Position numbers and translations under genes: made by a program
Notes under the pieces: model-generated
Databases searched by the model: none
What the model was told of the DNA's origin: nothing
Seen by the model: the letters and a program-made list of their open reading frames with translations, nothing else
DNA from: Bin80 sp965219915
Lineage (GTDB): Bacteria; Bacteroidota; Rhodothermia; Rhodothermales; Bin80
Assembly: GCA_965219915.1 (NCBI GenBank)
Contig: OZ244794.1
Location: 3,224,001-3,288,000 of the forward strand
DNA: 64,000 nucleotides
Reading direction: 5' to 3'
Part shown: positions 24,894-34,899 of the stretch, piece by piece
How positions within the stretch are numbered: the first letter of the stretch is position 1
Layout of the letters: each line of letters opens with the position of its first letter

Positions 24894-27047
24894 CTAAGTG
24901 TCACGGGCTCCCAGTTGTACGGACCTAAAGGGTACCTTCTCAATTGTAGATGTTTCTTCGCGTATGCCAATCAGTTGCCGCATCTGCACGTTCTCAAACT
25001 CCTGTACTACGCCGGTAGCCGGCCATTCGATCGTTACTAACTCAATTGCTGTAGCCTTGCCGAGACCAATTTCCAAACGTAGTGGTGACGACCCAAAACT
25101 GGCACCCGTTCCGACCGTACGATACAGAGTGTCCGCATCTGTAACGATTGATACACGTGCTCCGATGGCACTTCGATTGGATCTTGTTCCCTCTAGAGAA
25201 AGCACAACCCAAGCATTTGAATGCCCCGGATTCTCAAAGAGCACATTGCGCGCGAGGTCTCCCTCAAAGGCTCCCCCCATCACCTGATACACATCCTGCG
25301 CTCCGTCATGATTTATATCTCCGAACGCTACACCATGTCCTTTCTGCAGATGGCCAAAACCTCCTGCGGCCGTGACTTCTTCAAAGTGAGAGCCCCCAAC
25401 ATTCCGGAACATCCTGTTAGGCATGAGCGCCCTTAGGTCTGGATCACCAGTCCCCACATAAAAATCCAGCCATCCGTCTCCATCCAGATCTCCAAAGTTA
25501 CACCCCATAGTGTACATAACTTTATTCAGTCCTGCCGTTTCGGTGACGTCTTCAAAAGTACCATCCTGCCGATTCCTAAACAATCGGGGGCGCTCATCTC
25601 CACCAGGCAATCCAAGATATTCGGCCGCTATATCACCGGCAGTGGCACGCCAACCGGAAACAAACAGGTCCAGCCAGCCATCCTGATCAAAGTCCCAGAA
25701 CCACGCCGGGAAGCTGTCTATTGGTTCCTGTACACCTGCAATACTGCTTACATCCGTGAACACCTTTCCATTCTCATTACGCAGAAGCAGGTTTGATTCG
25801 AGATACCTGCTGACAAACAGATCTGGCCATCCGTCATTGTCATAATCTCCCCAGACCACGGCCTTCACATAGCCCATAAGCGACACTCCATACTCACGCG
25901 CGGACTCCACAAAAGTCCCATTCCCCTGATTAACAAATAACTCGGTAGGATGCCGCCCTGCTTGTGGATTGGACTCATTTCCGATGAACAGATCCAGATC
26001 CCCATCACGATCAAAGTCACTCCACGCAGCTGTCTGGGTAGGATGACGGGAATACAATCCAGATTCCATGGTGACGTCTACAAATTCACCATGACCATTA
26101 TTGCGCAGGAGCGAATTGGGGTGACCCTCGCTCAGCCAAGCTCCACGCAGCACAAAAACATCCTGATCACCATCATTGTCGTAGTCCGCGTGCACCAGGT
26201 TCAACCCCCCTGTCAAACCGGTCAACCCGGCTGCATGTGTGCGCTCCTCAAAATTGCCGTTTCCGTTATTCTCAAAGTACCGAATCTGATCGCGCAGCCC
26301 CCAAGAGGAAATCATGAGATCAAGCCACCCGTCGCCGGACAAATCTTCCAGTACGACGCCACCGGACAGCCCCATAACATTCACACTCAGGAGCGGAGCC
26401 ACATCCACAAATCTTGAAAATGATGCCCCTTCCTGGAGCCTATCAACTGGGATCCTCCACTTGGCATCAACACTATCTGGATGCGTACCCAGCGTCATGT
26501 GAGCCAGGTTCAGCAACCACAAAGCATTCAAATCCTTTGGATCCTCTTCAAGAATTTCTTCATACCACGGTATGGCCATTTCTGACCCACGCGGCAGCGT
26601 ATGAACGCCTGCGGAGCCGATCGGGAACAGGCATCTGGTGGAGCTGTGATCCACCAGGCAGTTTTCTTGCTCTCCAATCCGCAGATGGCTGAGCGCCAAA
26701 TGATCCATAGTAGCCAAACGCCACGACGGATCAAACTCATCCGGGGAGGCCTCCAGCAATTGCAGAATCTCTTCAAACACTCCAACTGCAGCTTCGCTAT
26801 CCCCTGCGCGAAGCAATTCGGTTCCGAGTAAGGCGCTGTACTGTATACGATCGGGAAGCGCTGTTGGAGCGATCTGCATGCCCAATGCGGCTGCGCGTGC
26901 CACATTTGCATGAGCATTCCGGCGGGGGTTCTGGTCTGTTTCCACGGCAATTGCTTCAAGCTCTGCGACCATCTGTGCCGTGCCCTCGGGCTCGGTTGAA
27001 CTGCACGCAGCAAATAACAAAAAGGCCAGTGTCAAAAGACGCAACAT
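24894..27047 (-). CDS. VCBS/ASPIC-UnbV lipoprotein A with TPR-like N-terminus (CRTAC1-like)
   Basis: A 717-residue CRTAC1-type protein. The leader LLTLAFLLFAACSS gives a lipidated Cys15. Residues about 25-210 look like TPR helices and include a Cys pair (NCLVDHSSTRC). Residues about 225-610 hold at least seven FG-GAP/VCBS blades, each with a calcium-type loop such as DLSGDGWLDL, DYDNDGDQDV, DFDRDGDLDL and DLDGDGWLDF. The ASPIC/UnbV domain closes the protein (RSNRSAIGARVSIV and VTIEWPATGV). Such beta-propellers are generally extracellular adhesion or binding modules; the bacterial function is unknown. It is separated from protein B by 4 bp and from the GWxTD gene by 9 bp. Confidence 0.92.
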   Translation of the reverse strand: MLRLLTLAFLLFAACSSTEPEGTAQMVAELEAIAVETDQNPRRNAHANVARAAALGMQIAPTALPDRIQYSALLGTELLRAGDSEAAVGVFEEILQLLEASPDEFDPSWRLATMDHLALSHLRIGEQENCLVDHSSTRCLFPIGSAGVHTLPRGSEMAIPWYEEILEEDPKDLNALWLLNLAHMTLGTHPDSVDAKWRIPVDRLQEGASFSRFVDVAPLLSVNVMGLSGGVVLEDLSGDGWLDLMISSWGLRDQIRYFENNGNGNFEERTHAAGLTGLTGGLNLVHADYDNDGDQDVFVLRGAWLSEGHPNSLLRNNGHGEFVDVTMESGLYSRHPTQTAAWSDFDRDGDLDLFIGNESNPQAGRHPTELFVNQGNGTFVESAREYGVSLMGYVKAVVWGDYDNDGWPDLFVSRYLESNLLLRNENGKVFTDVSSIAGVQEPIDSFPAWFWDFDQDGWLDLFVSGWRATAGDIAAEYLGLPGGDERPRLFRNRQDGTFEDVTETAGLNKVMYTMGCNFGDLDGDGWLDFYVGTGDPDLRALMPNRMFRNVGGSHFEEVTAAGGFGHLQKGHGVAFGDINHDGAQDVYQVMGGAFEGDLARNVLFENPGHSNAWVVLSLEGTRSNRSAIGARVSIVTDADTLYRTVGTGASFGSSPLRLEIGLGKATAIELVTIEWPATGVVQEFENVQMRQLIGIREETSTIEKVPFRSVQLGARDT

Positions 27048-27051
27048 GAAT

Positions 27052-30000
27052 CTACTGCGTTGTCAGCAACACCCTACTGTCCGCCTCCAATTTCACCGTA
27101 ACCGGTTGCCGACCACCGGGCCAGGTCACTTCAACGCCAACTGGAGTGCCCCTGAACCCAAGGGTAGTCGTTGTCGCATTCTGCGACCAATACCCCGTTC
27201 CTCCAGTTACTAAGCGGGCCGGTCCTCTACTCCCATCTGAGTAAACTACACAAAGAATTGCCCCAATAGCATCCGTGGGAGAAGCAAATTCAACAGAAAT
27301 GCCCTTCTTATACGACGTTTTACGGTACACAATTGTCGCGCCACTATGTTGTGAAAATGCGACTTCGTCCTGTCCGTCTCCATCAAAATCTCCAACAGAG
27401 ACTGCCCGCCCTTCTCCATAGACTTCAAAACCGGATTGAAGCTCCGAGGTGAATGAGCCATCACCATGGCCTAAAAGCAAGAGCCCCCGACCGGCATCCT
27501 GCCTCGGTGTTGACAAAGGGTAAGCGAACCAGTTCTGAGACAAAATGACGTCTTCGTTCCCATCAAGATTCGCATCCACCACAACAGGGCTGATCCCTGC
27601 GCTGTATTGTGCTTCGGCAGGCAATGGACGGTGCTCAAAATGATCTCCCCTGTTAAGAAAGATGCTTGATGCATAGATATCCGATTCGACGATCCCAGCA
27701 TTCTCCATTGTTGATGGCATAAGCTGCGTAACCCCCGCGGCGCTGAAGTCCTGGTGCGAAGTGACACGCATCTGTATTGGAGGGATTGCCGATATCAGAT
27801 CAGCAAGCATACGTGATGGCCGATAACTATTCACGTCCGGATCCAGAAGGGATTCTAAGATGTCAGTCGTACCGTTAGCGTCAAAATCGCCATAGTGCAG
27901 TCGCACCTTTGTGCTGCGATCATAACGGCTATTCCACCCGGCATTTGTAGCAACTATATCGAGTCTGCGATCGCCGTCAAAATCACCGATTGACACACCG
28001 CGCCACAAGCCTTGGAAGGATTGTAGACCGAATGATTCAGTCTGATCTGAGAAACCCTGCTCTCCGTTTATCAGTATGCGAATCGGCCCCCATTCCGTGG
28101 CAAGCACTATATCCACGCGTCCGTCTCCGTTCATATCTCCGAACACACTGCCGCTTACAACCCCTAATCCACTCAATGATTCTCCAAGCCTGTAAGCTCC
28201 TCTTTCGTTTAAATATATATGACTGTTTGTAGCTCTCGGATATGCTCCGGGAATGAAATGTCCGCCGACAAAAAGATCAAGATCCCCATCCAAATCGATA
28301 TCTGCCACTGACAGCGGTCCGGGAACACCTAGACCAAAGGGAATCCTTTGGTGCTGCAATTCTTTGCCATCCGGCGCGATATCGTAAATATGAACCCAGG
28401 ACGAGTCTGGAAAGCGCTCGTAGCCGGACTCCCCCACCATTAGGCGTATACGGCCAGGGCCGACGGGAAGAGCAATCATGCCTGTTGCATCACCTGACAG
28501 TGGATCCAGGATGGGGCGGCCCTGAAGTCTGAAGGTCTGGCTCCGCCCTGCACCTTCCAGTAACTCGAATCGGCCATCTCCATCAATATCTACGGCAGCG
28601 AGTGCCGGTCCCCGCCGGCTTAGGCGCCAGGGCAGTAGCGGCTGGAGTTGGAAATCATCAAACTCCTGCTCTGGCCGCGGCTCAGACTGCGAATGTAGTG
28701 TATACAAAGGTGCCATCGGGGTATCCGACTGTAACTCTGTTGGATGCGTTGCCCCCGATTCTTCAATCACATACAATCGGTTTGCCGCATCAACATTAAC
28801 ACTTGAATGTTTCCCCATCGGCCATGAAACTTCAATCCGGCATGGCGCAGATCCCATCGCAAAAACTGCGATCAGTTGATTGGATGACAGATAACCTCCG
28901 CCCAAAGACATTTGCTTGGACTGCTCCGGTAAACCCGCACAATCTACACGTATGTCCGCCCCAACTCCACCCGTGTTGGGGGGCTCACCTTCCAGCATAA
29001 CTGCCAAGCGATCCTCCTTCCCGGTATTGCGATAAACACCTAGGGGCGCATTGAGTCTGTTTGTAACAATGTCCAGATCTCCATCTCCATCTAGATCTCC
29101 CAATGCCATTCCATGCGCGACATCGGCGCTTTCACCCAACCCCCATCCACCAGGCATATCCTCAAAAGTTAAATCTCCACGGTTACGAAACGCTACATTT
29201 TCGAGTGCGAGGGGCGGAAAATACAGGAGTAGCCTTCTGGCTGCCTGCCATGAGGGAGCGGACGCCGTGCGGCGCTGCTCTATCCCTTGTGCATCGAGAT
29301 CCTGTACATCATATACATGCCCCGTGGTGATCAAAATGTCCTCCCAGCCATCTAGATCAACATCCATGAAGCTCGTTGCCCAGGACCAGTCAGATGCAGC
29401 CACTTGTGCAAACCAGGCTAATTCCGCAAAGGTGGTGTCTCCACGACCAACCATGAGTGCATTTTGCATTTCCTGCGGACGGAACGACAAATCGCCCGGT
29501 GGACCTTCCAAGGGAATACGCGTGTTCCGCTGACGAAGCCTCCGGGAATAATCACGACTCAACATGTCAGTCATGAAAAAATCAACAATTCCGTCACGGT
29601 TCACGTCTGAAAAATCTACCGACATCGTAGCGTTACTCGTCTTGCGTAACGCATGATCGGGAGCATGTCGAAAAGCACCATTTCCAAGCCCGATCCAGAG
29701 TGCATCGGGGCTATCAAAATCGTTGCAAACATACAGATCTGCTATCCCATCCCCGGTCACATCATAGAATTTGGCCGTAAGTGCCCAATCCCTCGGGATT
29801 GAAGTTATTGGGTTTCCTGCGGTATCCAGGAAAGCGCCCTTGGTCCACGGGACTGGAGTAAAATGACCTGAACCATCATTGAGGTAAAGCCCGTCCGGCT
29901 CTGCAAGCTCGCTGCGTATGACTTTGGTTCCGACTTGAGTAAACCTGTAATGTGCCTGGAATTCCTTTTTCGGAACCTGTTCCCCCTCCGCGAGAACCGC

Positions 30001-30654
30001 GTCCCAGCTGATGGCCGAAGGGGGTAAACTGTCAGCCAGCGCAATGCGCTTGTAGCGGGCAATGTATGCATCCAGATCTCCGTCTTGATCAACATCGGCC
30101 AAGGCTGCAGTTGTGCTGGCGTACGAAGAATTGAGCCCTGACGCGTTGGGAACGAGCTCAAACTCGCCCCCTCCCAGATTGCGGTATACTGCCCCTGGAC
30201 CAAGCGGCATAGTGAGGAGCAGATCCAAGTCTTGATCACCATCAAGATCAGCCATGACCACGCCGGCAGTGGAACTGGCCGCGCCGTCCAGCCCCGCGCG
30301 GACAGAAATATTCTCGAACCTCCAATCACCAAGATTCTGGTAGAGTACGTCAGGCGCCGATAACCGGGCAACGTAAACATCCGGGAGTCCGTCCCCTGTC
30401 ACATCTCCAATTGCAATACCGGACCCGTGCATCATGTGCCGATTGGCTATTATCGCGTCCTGTGACACGGCATTAACCGCCACGATCCCGGATCGCCGCG
30501 AATCAACCTCCGTGAAACCCGTACGCGAGCGACCTTGCACACTTAACTCCCGATAACGAAAACCATCTCCCTGTGTCCAGTCGGTTGACGGATGTGTACA
30601 GCCTGTTATCGTGATAACGGTCACGATCGCCCATATTCGATAACCTGCATACAT
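27052..30654 (-). CDS. VCBS/ASPIC-UnbV lipoprotein B, 1200 residues, two half-units
   Basis: Signal peptide with lipobox ITITGC (Cys19 from the ATG at 30654; a GTG precedes it). The first half has a propeller of FG-GAP blades (DVTGDGLPDV, DLDGDQDLDL, DVDQDGDLDA, DVTGDGIADL, DVDLDGWEDI, DLDGDGDLDI) and ends in a UnbV-like domain (GGVGADIRVD, about 570-650). The second half repeats the plan with more blades (DIDGDGRFEL, DIDLDGDLDL, DMNGDGRVDI, DFDGDRRLDI, DFDGDGQDEV) and a C-terminal UnbV domain (VEVTWPGG). Protein C has the same size and order and is clearly a paralogue. Probably surface-exposed; ligand unknown. Only 4 bp separate it from each neighbour. Confidence 0.9.
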   Translation of the reverse strand: MYAGYRIWAIVTVITITGCTHPSTDWTQGDGFRYRELSVQGRSRTGFTEVDSRRSGIVAVNAVSQDAIIANRHMMHGSGIAIGDVTGDGLPDVYVARLSAPDVLYQNLGDWRFENISVRAGLDGAASSTAGVVMADLDGDQDLDLLLTMPLGPGAVYRNLGGGEFELVPNASGLNSSYASTTAALADVDQDGDLDAYIARYKRIALADSLPPSAISWDAVLAEGEQVPKKEFQAHYRFTQVGTKVIRSELAEPDGLYLNDGSGHFTPVPWTKGAFLDTAGNPITSIPRDWALTAKFYDVTGDGIADLYVCNDFDSPDALWIGLGNGAFRHAPDHALRKTSNATMSVDFSDVNRDGIVDFFMTDMLSRDYSRRLRQRNTRIPLEGPPGDLSFRPQEMQNALMVGRGDTTFAELAWFAQVAASDWSWATSFMDVDLDGWEDILITTGHVYDVQDLDAQGIEQRRTASAPSWQAARRLLLYFPPLALENVAFRNRGDLTFEDMPGGWGLGESADVAHGMALGDLDGDGDLDIVTNRLNAPLGVYRNTGKEDRLAVMLEGEPPNTGGVGADIRVDCAGLPEQSKQMSLGGGYLSSNQLIAVFAMGSAPCRIEVSWPMGKHSSVNVDAANRLYVIEESGATHPTELQSDTPMAPLYTLHSQSEPRPEQEFDDFQLQPLLPWRLSRRGPALAAVDIDGDGRFELLEGAGRSQTFRLQGRPILDPLSGDATGMIALPVGPGRIRLMVGESGYERFPDSSWVHIYDIAPDGKELQHQRIPFGLGVPGPLSVADIDLDGDLDLFVGGHFIPGAYPRATNSHIYLNERGAYRLGESLSGLGVVSGSVFGDMNGDGRVDIVLATEWGPIRILINGEQGFSDQTESFGLQSFQGLWRGVSIGDFDGDRRLDIVATNAGWNSRYDRSTKVRLHYGDFDANGTTDILESLLDPDVNSYRPSRMLADLISAIPPIQMRVTSHQDFSAAGVTQLMPSTMENAGIVESDIYASSIFLNRGDHFEHRPLPAEAQYSAGISPVVVDANLDGNEDVILSQNWFAYPLSTPRQDAGRGLLLLGHGDGSFTSELQSGFEVYGEGRAVSVGDFDGDGQDEVAFSQHSGATIVYRKTSYKKGISVEFASPTDAIGAILCVVYSDGSRGPARLVTGGTGYWSQNATTTTLGFRGTPVGVEVTWPGGRQPVTVKLEADSRVLLTTQ

Positions 30655-30658
30655 CACA

Positions 30659-33600
30659 CTATTCCCGTGTGATTAGCATTGACGGTACACCAGCCGGCAC
30701 GGCTGTAACGGTAGCCGTACCGTCCGGCCAGTTGACATGTACATTCACAATCTCGTCACGCGGAGCCAGAATAGTTTCAGCACTGCTCTGTGACCAATAT
30801 CCGCTCCCAGCAACTACAGGCACGGAGGGTCCAAGGCTGCCATCGTGGTATTCCGCACGTACGTTCCCCCCGACTGCGGCCAGATTTGCGCCAAACAACC
30901 GCAACTCAACACGAAGCCCGATCGCGGCAGTCCTATTCCGAAGGTGCACTACCGGTCCTGCATTCTGGGCAACTGCAAGATCCAGTCGACCATCGCGATC
31001 GAAATCCGCCCTTACCGCTGCCCGCTGTGAACCATAAATGTAAATACCTGATACCTGCGCCGGCTGGGGAACAAGCTGATGAGATTCGTCCGACAGCATT
31101 AGCAACCCGAGGCCGCTGTCCAAACGTGGGCTTCCTGAGGGCACTGCAGAAAAGTTTTGACTCAGAAACAAGTCTGTTCGCCCGTCACCATTGAAATCAC
31201 CCGGTACCGGCGCAAAAGCCGGCGACGATTGGGCTTCATCGGCGAGCGGCACCGCCTCGTAGTGAGACTCCCGATTCAGGAACACCATTGTCCGCCATTC
31301 CATGACTTCGTGATAATCAGACTCGCTCAATACAGGGGCAAAGATATCCATCGCCGAGCGTGTCGCAAATTCCTCGTAGGTCCGAATATGCTGCCGCAGC
31401 GTCGGCAAAGCATGCGTGAGTGTGCGAAAATCCCGTACCAAGCCAAACGCATCCAATTCGGGGACGTGCTGCACTTCCAGTATATCCAGACTGCCATTGT
31501 TATCCACGTCTCCGTAATACGCACGGAGCGGTACATCTTGGGCATATGGATGATTCTCTCCCCAATTGGTAGCAACCAAGTCCATCTTTCCATCCCCGTC
31601 AAAATCCGCGGGTGCAACACCATTCCACCATCCCGTAAGCTCGCCTAATCCCAAAGCACGAGTCATCCGTACTAGTCGCCCTCCCCCCCGGTTGTGAAAT
31701 ACGTGTACCGGCCCCCACATCGTCGCAAGTGCTAAATCGGTAGTTCCATCACCATTGAGATCAGCTGCAGCAGCCCCAGAAATGAGCCCCAGTTTTTCGA
31801 ACGGTGCACTGAGCGTGTCATCTCGTACAAGCATTCCACCTTCGTGCCGAAAAATAGCACTGCTCACATTCACCGGATACTGTCCAGGCATGAAATGACC
31901 GCCTACAAAGAGCTCGAGCCTACCATCACCCGTAAAATCTCCCAAAGCGAGTGGCCCGGGGCTCTCCGGTCCGAACGTATATGAAGTATCGCCGCCGTCC
32001 TGCATTGAGACCTGAGTGATTTTCGAATCTTCTGCGGGATCCTCCGGCGTGCGTTCATAGTTGCTCATTCCTGCCAGCACCATACCGCTACTCGGGGTTA
32101 CTACTATTCCCCCGTGATCTCCTGAAGAAGGCTCACTGAAGGTCCGAACGGTTTTGAATCGCCCGCCGTCATTTAGAATTAACCTAAGCGGCTCGCCCTT
32201 GCCTCCCCCCAGAATCAGATGCTCATAGCCGCCACCCATGTCTGTGACCGCCAGCGCTGGGCCCCTCTGGCTAAGCTTATGTGGCAGAAGCGGTTGTCGG
32301 TCAAAGTCTGGATAACTGGTTTCCTTGTGCTCCAACCCTATGCTCAATGCTGTAAACATTGTCTCTGTGGCCTGTACAACAGATGGTTCGGTTGCTTCGA
32401 TTTGCGGCTGAAAGATTCTGTACTCGTTGCTAGGCCGGACTTCCTCAATGACACTGTTGCCACCGTCTGCCCAATGCACATCAATCCGTGCACCCGAAGC
32501 ATAGGCAAATGTGAGCGATGCGTCGCTTGAGGAGAGGTAATGCCCGCCCGCAAGAATTTCTTGTCGCTGAGGAGGCAGGCTGTCGCTTGTAACCTGCACC
32601 ATTGCGCCAACTCCCTGCGAGTTCGGTGCATTCCCCTGAAGACGAACGAGAATTCGTTCACCTTCTGCATCGTTACGAAATACCCCCACGGGAGCGTCCA
32701 GGCGATTTATGATGACATCATGATCTCCGTCTTCGTCCAGGTCTGCGAAGGCCATCCCATGTGCCACATCAGCGACCACTCCGAGCCCCCAACCGTCCTT
32801 AACCCACTCGAACCGGGCATCACCGAGATTGCGAAACGCAATATTTGGTAGATCCAGGTCTGGAAAATCCAACAAAACCTCTCGCCAGGGGCGTCGGGAA
32901 GAGCCAGCGGCGATTTGTGCGTCTGCATCCATTGCATCGTATGCATGACCCGTAGTGAGGAGCAAATCCTGCAGACCATCCAGGTCTACATCAATGAATG
33001 CACTGCTCCATGTCCAGCCCGTCGCGGCAACGCCACTCATGCGTGCTACCTCGGAAAAGGTCGTGTCGGAACGATTCAACAGCAGCATGTTCTGCATCTC
33101 CTGCGGACGTGCATGAATATCACCCATCATGATGACTTCAGGAGGTATTACAAAATGCTGTTTTTGCCGACGTACATAATCCTGACTCAGCATGTCCGCC
33201 AGAAATATATCCACGTCACCATCCGCATCTATATCTGTGGCGGCTACGGACATCGTCGACTGACTGGTTTTCCTCAAGGCCAGTGTAGAGATAGCCCTGA
33301 AAGTACCTCCTGCACTGCCCAGCCAAAAATGATCAGGGCTTTCGAAATCATTGCATACATAAAGATCCTGGTACCCATCTCCATTAAAGTCCTGGAACCG
33401 CACCGCCAGCGTCCAGTCCCGCGGGGTTTCTGTCAGCGGACGACCTTCTTCGTCCAGAAAAAGTCCTTCCGTAAAGGATACTTCGGTAAAGTGTCCTGTC
33501 CCGTCATTGAAGAATACACGATCCGGCTCTGCCAATTCTACACGCATCAGGCGATCGCCCTGGCGTATGAGTTTGTAATCGTCAGCCCAGTAGTCGTTTA

Positions 33601-34294
33601 CCACAAACGAGTCGGCGACCTGTTTCACGACACGCTCGAAGGCGATTTCATTGGGCGGCCAGATATCTTTGACTGTAGCCTCCTTGTAAAAGCCTGCATA
33701 TAGATCCAGATCACCATCCTGATCCATGTCTGCCAGCGCAACCGAGGTTGCACCGCCGGACTGCGGAAGGTTTGCCTGCGCGGTATAATCCGAAAATTGA
33801 CCTGCTCCGTCGTTCAGGAATAATTGTACACCGCTTCCGAGCGATGTTACAAACAGATCAAGATCACTGTCAGCATCAACATCAACGAACGCCGCTCCGG
33901 TTGCACGCGGGTTCACCAACCCCAGATTAGCCAGAAGGGTGACATCTTCAAATTGCCAATCCCCGTGGTTGCGATAGAGCGTACTCCCATGTTCCATACC
34001 TGGCAGAAAAACATCGGGCAGACCGTCTCCGTCAACATCACCGGTAGCCACACCCGATCCATTTACAACATGCCGGTTGGTTACGAAAGCCGAGGTGCTG
34101 ATTGCGTTGCTGAATGCAATGGAACTGGATACTTCCGTGAACCCTGTACCTTGCCCGATCGGGGAAACCAGGGGACGTACTTCATATCCATCGAAAGGCG
34201 TCCACGTACGTTCAGGGTCCCGACCGCATCCGACCAAGACCAGCGCACCAACCAGTACGAAGCACAGGGTACTATCCACAGGCCATCTGAACAT
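30659..34294 (-). CDS. VCBS/ASPIC-UnbV lipoprotein C, 1211 residues, paralogue of B
   Basis: Leader VLVGALVLVGCGRD with lipobox Cys23. Architecture matches protein B block by block: NRHVVNGSGVATGDVDGDGLPDV at 73-95 (quoted in parts: NRHVVNGSG, DVDGDGLPDV), LYVCNDFESPDHFW (311-324) against LYVCNDFDSPDALW in B, LRKTSQSTMSV against LRKTSNATMSV, and LSQDYVRRQKQ against LSRDYSRRLRQ. First UnbV-like domain about 545-630 (GVGAMVQVTS); second propeller and UnbV domain in 655-1211 (VHVNWPDG). Calcium-type loops are abundant. The protein lies 14 bp after the small lipoprotein gene and 4 bp before B, so the pair arose by tandem duplication and subsequent divergence. Confidence 0.9.
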   Translation of the reverse strand: MFRWPVDSTLCFVLVGALVLVGCGRDPERTWTPFDGYEVRPLVSPIGQGTGFTEVSSSIAFSNAISTSAFVTNRHVVNGSGVATGDVDGDGLPDVFLPGMEHGSTLYRNHGDWQFEDVTLLANLGLVNPRATGAAFVDVDADSDLDLFVTSLGSGVQLFLNDGAGQFSDYTAQANLPQSGGATSVALADMDQDGDLDLYAGFYKEATVKDIWPPNEIAFERVVKQVADSFVVNDYWADDYKLIRQGDRLMRVELAEPDRVFFNDGTGHFTEVSFTEGLFLDEEGRPLTETPRDWTLAVRFQDFNGDGYQDLYVCNDFESPDHFWLGSAGGTFRAISTLALRKTSQSTMSVAATDIDADGDVDIFLADMLSQDYVRRQKQHFVIPPEVIMMGDIHARPQEMQNMLLLNRSDTTFSEVARMSGVAATGWTWSSAFIDVDLDGLQDLLLTTGHAYDAMDADAQIAAGSSRRPWREVLLDFPDLDLPNIAFRNLGDARFEWVKDGWGLGVVADVAHGMAFADLDEDGDHDVIINRLDAPVGVFRNDAEGERILVRLQGNAPNSQGVGAMVQVTSDSLPPQRQEILAGGHYLSSSDASLTFAYASGARIDVHWADGGNSVIEEVRPSNEYRIFQPQIEATEPSVVQATETMFTALSIGLEHKETSYPDFDRQPLLPHKLSQRGPALAVTDMGGGYEHLILGGGKGEPLRLILNDGGRFKTVRTFSEPSSGDHGGIVVTPSSGMVLAGMSNYERTPEDPAEDSKITQVSMQDGGDTSYTFGPESPGPLALGDFTGDGRLELFVGGHFMPGQYPVNVSSAIFRHEGGMLVRDDTLSAPFEKLGLISGAAAADLNGDGTTDLALATMWGPVHVFHNRGGGRLVRMTRALGLGELTGWWNGVAPADFDGDGKMDLVATNWGENHPYAQDVPLRAYYGDVDNNGSLDILEVQHVPELDAFGLVRDFRTLTHALPTLRQHIRTYEEFATRSAMDIFAPVLSESDYHEVMEWRTMVFLNRESHYEAVPLADEAQSSPAFAPVPGDFNGDGRTDLFLSQNFSAVPSGSPRLDSGLGLLMLSDESHQLVPQPAQVSGIYIYGSQRAAVRADFDRDGRLDLAVAQNAGPVVHLRNRTAAIGLRVELRLFGANLAAVGGNVRAEYHDGSLGPSVPVVAGSGYWSQSSAETILAPRDEIVNVHVNWPDGTATVTAVPAGVPSMLITRE

Positions 34295-34308
34295 CCAGAA
34301 CGCCCCGC

Positions 34309-34797
34309 CTACATCACGCCACCCTTGAACTCGTTCTCAAGGTACTCGGCAATTTCTTCAAAGTATGCTTCCCGTCCGGACATGATTGGTACTTCTACCC
34401 AATTACCACCCACTGCAAGCTGTCCTTCACACTCGGCGACCATACGTGCCGCAAATGTACTGCCTGTGCCTCCTGCACGGCTGCGGGGGCGTGCCGTGAC
34501 AAAAACACGCACTCTCACTTGGGCATACCCGGCCAGTTGTTCCTCTTCAAGCGCATTAACCTCCTTCCACGATGTCTCCAAGCGTACATCCTCAGCCGTG
34601 TCTACGCGTCGATCTAATCGATATCCGTACCGTGTCAGCAACGCATTTTCAGCGGTTGTGACGATATGATTCCGCGCTGAGGTCCCTAGGTTGAACCTCA
34701 GCGTACTACTGGGGGCACGGTCACCCTCAGAACCGGGACCGGAGCAGGCCCCCAGGAATAATGCAATGCCCAAAGCCAAAATCGATACACGATACAT
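34309..34797 (-). CDS. small lipoprotein of unknown function
   Basis: A 162-residue protein with a clear lipoprotein leader (SILALGIALFLGACSGPG, Cys about 20). The mature part is alpha/beta with repeated charged strands (DVRLETSWKEVNALEEEQLA, RVRVFVTARPRSR) and ends EYLENEFKGGVM. I do not recognise the family. It is the first gene after the SusCD hairpin and only 14 bp before UnbV protein C, so it may be a partner of the UnbV proteins at the outer membrane. Start: the ATG at 34797; a TTG lies one codon earlier. Confidence 0.8.
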   Translation of the reverse strand: MYRVSILALGIALFLGACSGPGSEGDRAPSSTLRFNLGTSARNHIVTTAENALLTRYGYRLDRRVDTAEDVRLETSWKEVNALEEEQLAGYAQVRVRVFVTARPRSRAGGTGSTFAARMVAECEGQLAVGGNWVEVPIMSGREAYFEEIAEYLENEFKGGVM

Positions 34798-34840
34798 CAA
34801 ATCTACCCGTATTTAGTCATGATTATCCAAATATACACAC

Positions 34841-34875
34841 AGGGAGGTCAGCGCTTCATACGCACTGACCTCCCT
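34841..34875. terminator. strong hairpin after susD
   Basis: An 11-bp perfect stem, AGGGAGGTCAG and CTGACCTCCCT, extended after one mismatch by two further pairs, with a 7-base loop. It lies 25 bp beyond the SusD stop and about 44 bp before the next lipoprotein start on the minus strand. The downstream minus-strand side is TGTGTGTATATTTGG, T-rich but not a pure U-run. It probably ends or attenuates the SusCD transcript. Confidence 0.75.
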
Positions 34876-34899
34876 GACCTTGCTCATTATCAAATATGC

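Noticed and set aside
32915..34669. Two long antisense frames (262 and 281 codons) opposite UnbV protein C and the small lipoprotein
   Set aside because: Antisense shadows produced by repetitive calcium-loop codons; no signal, domain or start support.
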